NCBI GenBank assembly: GCA_963556495.2
Contig: OY747721.1
Span: 16,307,649 to 16,371,648 of the forward strand
Direction: 5' to 3'
Source of the DNA: Valencia hispanica
Taxonomy: Eukaryota > Chordata > Actinopteri > Cyprinodontiformes > Valenciidae
DNA length: 64,000 nt
Numbering within the stretch: position 1 is the stretch's first letter; each line of letters starts with the position of its first letter. The notes under the pieces were generated by a model, which saw only the letters and a program-made list of their open reading frames with translations, made no database searches and was not told where the DNA came from. Position numbers and translations under genes: made by a program. This document shows, piece by piece, positions 21,260 to 33,200 of the stretch.

Positions 21260-24200
21260 CTGAGGTGACACGCCAGGGTCAGACACTGCAGACAGCCTCC
21301 ATGTTCAAACACATAAGAGCATACATCCAACAGGCAGCCACACAATATCTGGTTCACGGTCGCACAAAGATTTATCGCCCAGAAGTGATAAACAGTCAGG
21401 GACGTTCTTGGACAGACCCTGTCACAAGAAGCCCTAGTGAGTCTCACTGTGTTGTGTAATAGATAGGGGTAAAAAGCTATTATAATTGAGAATTTTTCAC
21501 ACATACTTTGCATTATAATGAAGACAAGTCGTTGTTCTAGTGAATTTCTGAGCAATGATTGTACATGTGCATCTAAATATCTTTAAAAGGTCATTTGTTT
21601 TAGTAATTCGGTTCAGAAAAAGGAATTGACACTTTCATATAGACTTGTGACACACAAAAGGATTTATTGGAAGTGTTTAAGACGCTGACTGTCCACAGAG
21701 CACTGTTTCATAGGATATTAACAGAATGTTGAGTGGAAGGAAAAACTGAGGCAGAATAAAGCGGAAATGCAAACAGGAATGTGAAGCGAAGTCTAGTGGA
21801 GTCTGGAAGAAGTATCCAAGTTGCTTTAAGTCCAATATAAAATGTCAACAGCTAATGATGATTCGGTGACCCACGTCAATTGCTGCTGTTGGCTTTATCA
21901 AAGCAAAAGAGTAAGTACAGTCAACTAACACGAAACATTAGAGAAGTTGAACCTTCCCTCTGCTGGCAAGCTTAATAAACAAACTGATTTTACTTTCTAG
22001 CGGGACTACTAACTGGCCCACACTGCCAAAAGCATCAATACCTGTTTTAATGGTCACTGTGTTCGATTGCCAGTAAACACGGCTGTTCTACACTCCACAG
22101 GTAAGCAAAGGGGTAAGAGAAGGATGGGACGTTGATGCAGTAATTCACTCTAAATGAGCCCAGACCAAGAATTAAGCAAATATACTGAACAGTTCTAAAA
22201 CATATTGTCCTTATAGCTTGTGCAACTTTTCCCAAAAACTTTTTTCCTTCCACTAAACCTTCCATTAATATGCTTTAACAGCTTTCCACATGACTGTGTA
22301 GTCCATAAAACATTTGTATAAAAATAAAATATTGGTAATATACAATATTATAGGTTTCTGGGAAAATGAATCGTATGTTTTCATTGGCTAAAAGCCGTAG
22401 TCATCAGAATAACACAAATAAACGTTTGAAATATCAATTTGTGTGAAGTGAACTGGATTACTGTACTAAAATAATGCTTAATTATTCTTCTAATTTAGTA
22501 ATATACGTTATAAAATGAATGTAGATATTGTTTGGGTTAACTGTAAAGCTTACCAAAACATTATTTTACAGATTATTTATTTATATATATTATTTATAAT
22601 GAATATCAAAGATGAAAAGCAATGTCTATGTAAATGTTAAAGTCAAAATACCAGAAGGGCATTCAAGCTTCAAATGGTCACTATTGTAAACACATGGAGA
22701 ATTTAAGAAGAGCCTTGGAAATAATTTATCTAATTTTCATCTGTTTTTTCCTTCTATAGAAAACACACCTGGTCTCATGGTTTGGTGTTTAGACATGTCT
22801 TTTTTACACGGTGAAGTCATTGATAATTAACAGATTACGCTCCTTGTTTATCCTCCCAGAGAAATGCTCAGTGCTTCTGTGTTTACCTGTGTATTTCCTA
22901 TCGGAGGTATCTTTGCTAAACTCTGAATGTTCTCATAAAAAGTATTAATCGCTCGCTGTGTCTAGCAAGTTTTCCTTTTTCGACACAGACATTGAAGGAG
23001 CCATTGCTGGACAACAAAAATTTGTTCTGGACCAGTGTTTGTGTTTTTTTCTGTCCCTTCAACATTAATCAATCCCTGCAGATAGCAGCTTATACTGACC
23101 CTGGTACTGCTGGAAGTGTGGAAGTGAAAATAACTTGATGCAATGGGCGGGTGGGTTTCATTAGGCAGAGATTTTATTAGTTTCTTTATTTTTTAGAAAC
23201 GTATACATTTGACTAGGGATGTATTGGCAAGAATCTGGTGATACGATATGTATCACAATTCAGGGGGATGATAACAAAGACATACTGCGATATTATGAGT
23301 AAGACTAAATATTGTGCTTTTTTTATTGTGCTTTTTAAGACTGAATTAAACTGTAGAAAATATCTTGTTAATCCACTGGAACGAAGATGGTGAAAACAGC
23401 CACCAACTACCAGTCATACTTTTAATTTTAATACAAAAATTACTGTCATTAATTGTTCCATTTAAATTCTAAAAAATAAAATAAAATCTAGACATTGGTT
23501 TTGAATATCGACAACATTGTGACATTAAATATTGCGATATATCCGTGTATCGATATTTTCTTACATCCCTACATTTGACTATATATTGTATTAGAATACG
23601 GATGCAATATGAATTAAAGCTGCAAGTAGCCTCGAATGGCCCTCGCAGCAAAGCGCCGCTTCGGCCTGACCCACGCACCGCCCCCTCAACGCCACCTCAA
23701 CCTCTCCAATGAGCCTGCTGATGAAATCTGCATGACAAAGTGTCAAAAAAGCAAAAAATAGAAGCTTTGGACCAAAATGGCCGTTTACCTGTGGGGTAAA
23801 GACCCTGGCTTCAAAATATTTTAAAAGGTCTTCTTAAACCACAAACATTCACAATCCTGGTTGAAAGCACTGCTTATTGCTGACTCTTTAAATGCATCTA
23901 GGGGGAGCTGGGGAGGAAATAGGCAATGCCCACCAAGTATTTGAATAAAAATCTGTTAGGTGTTGAACTAATATTCATGTTGCTGAATTTGGAGCAGATT
24001 GGATGATCTATGTGGAAATTAGAGGCAAAAGTATTTCCATGGCGTGACGCCATGATTGGCCATGCTACCACAGCCACATCCTCTTTCAGCCACCCTCAGC
24101 ACTGGCCAACTAATGACCCCAACTTGTTTTCAGTCACTGACCAAAGTCAAATGTTGATTAGGTAAAAGGAGGAAAATACAGATTTTTCTATGTAAAATAT

Positions 24201-27200
24201 TGCACTTCCTGTTTTCAGGGGGTGGGGCTTAAGTGACATCAGCAAATGAGGCTATAAATGTGTTTAGTAGTGGTATGTGATGAGAACCAGGAAGTGTGGT
24301 ACAGCTGTGACCTTGTATGTTGAAGATAATACACCATGTCCGTCTATGGCAAGAAGCCTTACTTTGAGGCTTAGCCACGCCCACATGCTTTGATGCAGCA
24401 AAATTCTTTTGATAACTTTTGATCCCCAATGTCTTAAGTCTTTCCTCGCTTGTTTTGAAGTCTCTAAGTGAAAAGCTCTAGGAGGAGTTCGTTGAAATAC
24501 GACTTATTTGCATGGAACAATATGATTGGGCTAGATTCAAAATGCCCGACTTCCTGTGGGGTTTGGACCATGGCTCCAAGAGACTTTTCTGTAGGTCCTG
24601 AGACATTCCATTTATATGCCGGATTTCATATTCCTCTGATGAAATATGGCTGGGGGCCGGCTTTTTTAGTGATTCTGGGAGGATCGCGACGCCTTATTTT
24701 GAGGCTAAGCCACGCCCACCCACTTTAATGCAGCAAAATTATTTTGATAACTTTTGATCTCCAATGCCTTCCGTCTCTCCTCATGCATTTTGAAGTCTCT
24801 AAGTGAAAAGCTGTAGGAGGAGTTCGTTCAAATACGACGTATACAAATGGGAGAAAATGGTGGCTTGGATTCGACATGGCCGACTTCCTGTAGGGTTTGG
24901 ACTATGGCTCCAAGATACTTTTTTTGTAGGTCCTGAGACATTCCATTGGTATCCCGGATTTCATAATCCTGTGATAAAATATGGCTTAGGGCTGGCTGTT
25001 TTGGTCGTTCTAGAGGGCGCTGTGCAGAAATTAGACCACACCCACCTAAACTTTTCATTCATATCTCTTAAGGCTTGGACCAGTAACCATCCTATGTAGT
25101 TTGGTGGAGATCAAATGAGTTTTATGGAATCATGTTGATTAAGTCAAGGGTGTATAATCTGGACTTTTTACCGCAAAACATTACACTTCCTGTTCTGAGG
25201 GGGCGGGCTTCAGTGATGTCAGCATTCGTCAAGGAGCTGATGACCATCCACCTCAGCAGTTTTTTTTCCCTCTGTGACTTTGTGAACAAGAGATATAAAA
25301 ACTTTAATGTTTTAGGAACTTCGCCCAACTTTGAGGCCAGGCCCCATCCCCTCAACATATACGAAAAGTCAATTTTATTGATAAATATTGATCCCCAATG
25401 ACTGAAGGCCAATCCTGACCAAGTTCCAAGTCGATCGGTCTAAATTTGAGGGAGGAGTTCGATCAAATGCGGACCCTGTAAACGCCAAAAATCGGGTCAA
25501 AATCACACATTCAGACCAAGATGGCATGGCGACGTTCTATTAATTTCCGGTAGATCTTGGGAAGTTCTTCTTGGGTTCCGAAGGGCATCTCTCTATGATG
25601 AAATAAGTATATTGGGGAGCTTGTTTTGAAGTATTGCAGGTGGCGCCACTGAGCCATTTCTGTTGGGATTTTTTCGACCCCTTTAAAATATGTACATTTC
25701 ACGCACACCTGACGCCACCGCCAAATATGGTGAGTTTTTGAATATGATAAAGCCTCCAAATAGCCAATTCATTTTTGGGAAGAATAAGAAACAGTACATA
25801 TACAATAGGCCTTCGCAGCGCTTAACTGCTCAGGCCTAAATATATAAAATAGGGTTTGAATCTGACTATATTACTGGACAGTGTTGGAATGAATATGATT
25901 GATAACAAAAGAATTTGACCCAAACTGCATCCTATACAATTGGATATAAATTTTTGTCTGGGATTTGATTTGAACTAAATCTAATTAAATATACCGATTT
26001 AAATTATACAACACTATTTTTCAACATGGAAGCATTTGTATTGTAAATGTGAGTTAAACTGGGAAAATGCTTCCAAAACACCTCAACAATGTGCGGTATT
26101 GAATTTTTGGGATGTGGTTGCTGCCCTAAAACCCTGGACTGCCACTAAAATCCAGCTGAGTGAAAACACTTGAACATATGACAACTAGTGGCCTACTAGA
26201 GTCTGCAAGAGGAAACTGTTTTCCAAAACCCTAAGTAGTATTTTTACAAGAAAAGAGAAGGTACTTAGAATACTAGAAACTAGTGGAATAGTGGAACACG
26301 AAAATCCCGATTCGACACATGCTTCGGTTTTAGTCACATTTTCATTCGTTTTCGGTTTGCTGTAGTCAAAATAAACAAAAAGTGGTCCTTTTAAAATCTG
26401 ACTGTAGATTTGGTTTGATTTCTTATTCAATGAATGGACTACATAAAAATAAAAGCATTTGAAAATGGTCAGTGATGTTGCAGAAAGGTGCAATATGTAA
26501 GAATATTACAGTGAAATAATCACACAACGGTCTAATGTCTCAATCATGTTGGAAGGAAGGTTACAGTGAAACGGATTTCTTTCTCAGCCAGGTGGGTGGC
26601 TGCAAGTTTTTATAATTTTAAAAAGGCCGCAGGGCGACGTAGTGATTGTTTACAGCCAGCAAGGTTGCCAAGTCTTCAACACAAACAATGCGCCGGCATT
26701 TGTAATTCAAACCCAACCGGGCTAGAGGCTATCGTTGAGCTAACAATGCTAGCAGTAAATTAGAAGACAAATAGTCTGCTCTAAAAATATCTCACGCTAC
26801 TTTTTTCAACTACCAACAACTCGATGTCGCGGTTAATTATCTACTTATCAACTCACGCTGGATGACTCGTCTTCGCTTGTCATCTGGAATCTTCGGGCGC
26901 TGATCCGTAACTGGCGACCCGGCATGAAACCCGCGAAGGGGACGGGGGTGAGCGTCTGAGAGCAGACTCTCTTTTTCTACATAGACTGCAGTACCCACAT
27001 TTGACCACAAGATGTTATTCTTACATACTGCACCTTTAAGATTTAATAAGACTATGCAGACATTTGAGAAGAAAAAAGTTTCAATCACTTTATAGATTAT
27101 AGTATTTAGACAATCCAGTGTACCAGATGTACTTGAATGGACCATAAAAGTAAAGCTATTGGAAAATCCCCCAGAAAAGGTACCAATGTGTTGTTGGATC

Positions 27201-30200
27201 TGATATGTTGTGCAGCGTTTTGGACTGGTTGAATGCTCCAGGTACCTGGATTTGGACATTAGCTGATTTTTTTTCTTTCTCCGGTATCTGTGATGTTTAC
27301 GTTCAACTTGAAGACATTTTCAGGTGAGTAATTCAGTTAAGAGAAGAATGTGCCAAGAACCTGTTGTTGAAAGATGCGTTCGCTGACAAAGTTGTGGTTC
27401 GCTCCGCCTTTCTTTTCTCTCCACTGTAGCTGCATGAAAAAACCTTAACGTTCCAAGATGGCAGAGCTTAGTGATAGCTGTGAGTCCTCTCTGTTTTGTT
27501 TTGGGTCTCACTTTTTGAGGTTGTGCTACAGAATACGTTGTATTGTTGTTCTGCACATAAAACGTTCTGCATGAGTTGAAGAAGTGTGTATTTCTCGGCT
27601 ACACGTGTTTACAGAACCGACGTGGCTGCACCGGGCATTTTTGGTAGGAAGAGCTGTCCCGTTACACCCCCTATAGAAATATTTAGTAGAGCCAATGTCG
27701 TTAGTTTAGCAATTACTGTCTGATGGCTCAACAAAAATTAAATCCAGTATTTTTTTTTTATTTACCTTTTTTTTGTATATTTAATACTTGGTCAGATTAT
27801 TAATTTGTTTGATTAACTTTAGTTAAATGTTTTAATACTCTGCAGCGCACAAAGTTAGGATTCAAGAGTTGTTTAAAAACCGATTAGGTTCAGAAATGCT
27901 GTTCATCCACTGTTATTAGAGTGACATTTTATCATGCAAAAAAGGCAATATCGGCCATAAAATCAGCCCAAACAATCAGCAGCACATATCGGCCATTGGA
28001 GGACTGTGACCTCTACATATTGGTATCAGTAATAGAAAAAAAACCATAGCGGTCGATCTCTACTTTGAATGATTTGTGCTTGGGTTTTTTGGATGAAAAA
28101 AACGCCACCAGTTAACGTTAGAGAGCACTGAACAACACTGATCAGCTTAGGGCTAAGGGACTAGAGTGACAGTGGCGAATCACACAGCAAAAACATTCAA
28201 AGTGTTCCCAACAGCCGACCATCAGCACAGTTTGTCGCGGTCCTGATGAATCTGTTGCATCGTGAATGAAAACTTCAAAAGTGTTGTAGCAGATTTATTC
28301 AGCTGATTCACTGCTGGCAGGGTTCCTATTATCAAACTCTTCTGCTTTTAAAAAACCAGAATCATAAATATGAAACTCTGTGAATACGAAACATACATTT
28401 AATCCACATTCAGATTACCTCACAAGCACACAGCACACACTCGCACATAAACGGATGCCCTTCTTTGTGTGTCTATGTCCTGTTTTGGAGGGTGTGGAGC
28501 TGGGAGGTAATTTAGAAAACATGAAACTCACCCCTTCCTCTTCTCTGTGAGGGTTCAGTTTGTTGTACACCGCCTCGATAACACTGCGTCTGCAAACAGA
28601 AAACAAGCGCGCACACATTGGTCCTTGGGGGAGAACATCGTCCAGCATAATGCAGTCTCTGTTCATTCTTCACTAATGTATATTGATTGAGGGTTTAATG
28701 GAAGTAAAACTCTTAGTTGATAATGCGAGCACAAAGACGAAGCAGGATCTTTTTTTGGCCCGTTTTCTGACGAACCATCTGGCTGTCGGTTGGTTCTGCT
28801 CAGAATGTCAAGCACGTCTTTTGTCTGTAAATCTCCTCTTCCCTTTATAGCCACATCATCATCATCAGAAAACAGTGAAATGTGTCAAAGAAACGACCAA
28901 CATGCTGAGGCGAAGCCTGCAGTTTATAAGTATAAAGTCTAAACACCCTTTGAACTTCTTCACATTCTGTCAGGTTGCAACCTCAGGCTTCAATGTATGT
29001 TACCGGGATGTTTAGCGATATATCAGCACAAAATGGTGCTTAGTTGTAAAGTGGAAGGAAAAGAACATGTGGTCTTAAATTGTTTTTGCAAATAAAATCT
29101 GAACAGTAAGGTGCATTTGTACTCAGACCCTTTTACAGTTTGAGTAAGTTTAACTCTGTCTTTTATTCATGTGAAACCATAAATAAAACCAAAACATTTT
29201 GAAAATATGTTTCATATTCATATCAAGGTCCTATTTTGATTTCCATACAAGAGACACTCGGTCCAATCCTGCAACACTTCAATCATTATCTGTTTACTTA
29301 AAGAAGACTTTTGATTTTAACATATTTAAAGTATTCCTGCTCTATGTGGTTAGAAAGAATAATTAAATGAACTTCAGATCGGCTTTTACAAGTCAACCAT
29401 TACTGAAATTACTTTAAAAGCTAAATAGAAATAATTACTCTTCTAAACAGAAAATAAACCTGTAACAATAATATCTCAACTTTTAAGTCATACAGGACAG
29501 AATTTACACAAAATCTGAAATTATATACTGAGAAAATATATATTTTCTATTCAAAGTAATAAAAATAGAAAGGAACATTCTCCCACAGACAACTAAAGCG
29601 TATACTCCAGTCTTTGGTTTTTCGCTGTCATGAACTAACTTTACACAGCCTTTTCATTGTCCCCAAAAAATGTCTGGGCAGCAGGCTGGACTTATGTTTT
29701 TCTCATTTAATTATTATGAAAAATAATCGATTCTGAACATTTTTGAATCGCTATCGATATTGGCACGTTTCCCATCGCAATTAATCCATTTATGGTGAAT
29801 CAGCACACCACTACTAAATTCAGGGCAAATATTAGTTTGAGGCTGAAAAAGGCTTGAGCCTCAGGCAGAGGTTCACCTTTCAGCATGAGAACAACCCTGT
29901 TGTGGTTCAGATTAAATCAGCTCAATTAAGTTTCAATGGCCCACACCTACATTTAACGAAGATTTTTTGGCAAAACAGATGCTCTGCCTCCAACCTGACT
30001 GAACTTGAGCTTTTTATACAGAAAATAATGGGCAACATTTCAGCTTTTTCAATGCATTTTTTACTGCAGCAAAATGCGGCTTTACAAAGTGCTTGATTCA
30101 GGTGGGGAGAATATAGGCGCACACCACACTTCTTAGATTTGGATTTATAAACAAAACGGAAAATTATGCATATTTTTTCTCTCTTCACAGTTCTGCACTA

Positions 30201-33200
30201 CTTTGCACTGTGCTATCACAAACAAAACTGTAGTATATATATAAAAATACAACTTCAACTTCTTAAACTTTAAAACTGCCTTTTTTCTGACTTCATATTC
30301 ACAGATTATTCAATCAGAATTCAATAATTTGAAATGCTAATAATGACCAATTTTGATTAAATGTAAATTATGTAATAGATTTCTTAAAGAAAAAAAACTA
30401 TTTGTTGATGGCTAAAGGCTTCTTTTGTTAATACCAAACATCGAAAAGTAAAATAGGGTACAAGAAATCTTAAAGCACTATTTTCCGGCAAATCAATAAG
30501 CTGTGGAGAAGTATAATTGGACGTATTACATCATCAATTAGAAGACAGGTTTCTAAGTGATCCGAACATAAAATGTGGATAGTTAAGGTTGGTAAACATG
30601 CAGCTCAGTTATATTTACTTGCTGGCCAGGCCTCCACCAGGCGGAAGGTTAGGGATGTTTTCTGAGGCAATATTCCTTAGGACAGACACCAGGTCAGGAA
30701 CACCTTCCTCCCCACAGTTTCCCAGAAGCTCTACAAGCAAATGAAGCAGAATGAACACAGTAAGGCTATATGTTGTGGCAGTCTTACTGAGATTGTATTG
30801 CAGGGGTACAATTTACCCCCCCAATATTTCTCTATAAAAGACAAAATCATTCAACAAAACAAGAAGGGAAACAAAAATGATCTTTTCTTGTGTCAGCAAT
30901 AGTTAGGGTGGTTTAAACGTTTATAATTTAAAATAATGTCAATAATGTCTCTGTGGGTGCCTGTTTGAAAATGCTGACCCTCAACACGCGTTTCTAGATA
31001 TTTATCCAATTCCTCTTCTTTTTTCATGGCCTCCTCTGAGATCTTAGGAGCTCCGGGCAAACACACCAACACCACGCTCATGTTGTCTCTGCTTCCCTGC
31101 AGAAAGAAGGTGCAGACAGAGAGAAGACATCTCAGCTTCATGGAGAAAAGTTTGTATTATAGAAACGCAAACAGAAAACTTTAATAACAGGGTGAAGGTT
31201 CACTGAACCAGACTGGAACACGGTTTCTTCTCCCAGAACCCACGAGTGTGAGGCAACTAACATGAGGAGAGAAAATATAATCAATAATGATTCCTCTCTT
31301 TTCAGTTTAAGACCTCAATTAATCCAGTTTTTCCCATTATTATTTAGGTTTTGCTGTTTTGCAACATTAATCTTGTTTTGTCTTGCCTCACAAACCCAAC
31401 ATAGCTTTTTCTTCTCAACAGTGGCATGCAGTGGCAACCCCTCCCTGAAAGCCTATATTTAATCCGTGCCAGGCTGCAGCATGTTTTGAGTGCTACAACT
31501 AAAATTACATGCTAGCGCTATGATTTACAGTGATAGGCATCATAAATGACCACAGTTGCGTCACATCTCATTGCGTTGTGTACACTGTGTAAGGACAGAG
31601 ATTTAAAGAGGAGTGGCAAAAGCAAATGAGGTGGATTAGCAGTTCTTGCTGACGGTTCAGGACATGTTACTGTGGAATATGGTCTCTGCTGCCTGGATGT
31701 TGAGCTGTTAGTAAATCATGACACTGTCACACAGCAACAGTCTTCAGTCAGAGGCCTCTTCAGATTTATTGTGAGACTGACTGCTACGGGAGCTCCTTCC
31801 TGCCCAAAAGCATCACGATCCACAACGGCTTTTTGAAGATACTTGGATCATATGAGTTACAACAACATTTAAATTCCTTTTGTAATGGAGAAAGCAGTTT
31901 TGGACCAAATTAGCTTTAATATCCAGCAAAGCCATTTAGATTTTTCCTTTTACGCCAACCTGCTGTGGATGGTTTCATATAATTTACATTAACTTGATGA
32001 AAAACAGGCACCGACATGGAGTTAGCATTTAAACAACAGCACCAATCAGGCTTCCACTGGTCGATTCCGATTTCTGGTTTTCTTTTAGATCTGACCATCA
32101 TTTTTCCGTCGGACCTTGTGTAAACAAAATTTAACAATAAATATAGCAGTTTTTAATCAAACAGAAAACAAAGGAGATGCAGGACTTTTCCCATTTCTGG
32201 AAACAAGTTTACAGACAAAAAAAAGAAGAAATAATTGAGTTTGTAGTGTTTATATCAGCTGATAACTGACCAAAGCCGATCACCGGAAATATGGCCGATT
32301 TTTATCACTACATGCTCGTCTAGAAGTGAATATTTCACGTCAATGAATTGATCCAACCTGCATATTTTCTATTTTATTTAAGGAATCTAGAAAAACCCTG
32401 TTGTTTTAAATGCTGCTCTTATGTCTTTTTATATTACAGTTCTTAAAGATAAATCAGAATCAAAAGGTCAGCACTGTACAAACACTGGAAGTCTAGAATC
32501 ATCGAGAGTTAAAAAATAAGAAATCTACTTGTTGATACACCGTAAGGATGTGGACCTTTATTTAAATATATAAATAAATGTACATAGCTTTATAATTAAA
32601 TGTTTCTGTTATTTCTTTCAGAGTTTAAGTCTACAGTTCTTAAAAAAATAAAAAAAAGATCATTCAAGCAACTTTCCAAGATAATAAACATACAAATTAA
32701 TAATTAAACCGCACAGTAACAGCAGATGGAGTTCGATGCTTCAAAACAAAAAAACAAAGTCAACTTCTCACCACGCTGAAGGACTCTGTAGGTTTCTGTG
32801 GGTTTCAAGTTTCACATACATCACAAAAGGTAGCGACAGCAGAGTAGATTTATGCCAGTGTGGCAGTTACTTGAGCTAACCCATCCAGTAAGGTAAAAAT
32901 AACTCGTCTGCTGTTCGCTTGGTTGTTCTTGGAGTGCCTCACAAACCAAAAGACACGTGGACAGACTTAAGACATGGACCGGTGAATGGCTTCACAGGGA
33001 TGTAAGGCGGTGGACTTTTTAAGCGCTAATGCAGACGATGACTGAACTCTAGGCTGAAGAGGATCACAAAGTGTTACACTCACAAAGTCCCTTATCTACA
33101 CACATTCTCAACCTAAGACACTGTGACTTGCAAAAGTATTCATACCTGTCGAACTTTTTCACATTTCGCTAAGTTACAGACCCAAACTTTTATGATTTTG

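Larger units (their letters stand above)
21300..28500. other. ppm1b intron, repeat-rich
   Basis: A 7.3-kb intron. It holds a Tc1/mariner remnant (22.01-22.48 kb), a hAT MITE with perfect target duplication (23214-23571), a 2.2-kb composite interspersed repeat (23.61-25.84 kb) and a MITE with long ends (26484-27037). Text rich in TATCGGCC near 27,940-28,060 belongs to another short hAT-like repeat. No extra exon is recognised. Confidence 0.5.

Noticed and set aside
30893..30978. Read-through coding beyond ppm1b exon 2 ([10 protein letters not shown]...)
   Set aside because: This is intron sequence after a donor whose phase matches the next exon. Intron retention is possible but has no support from similarity.
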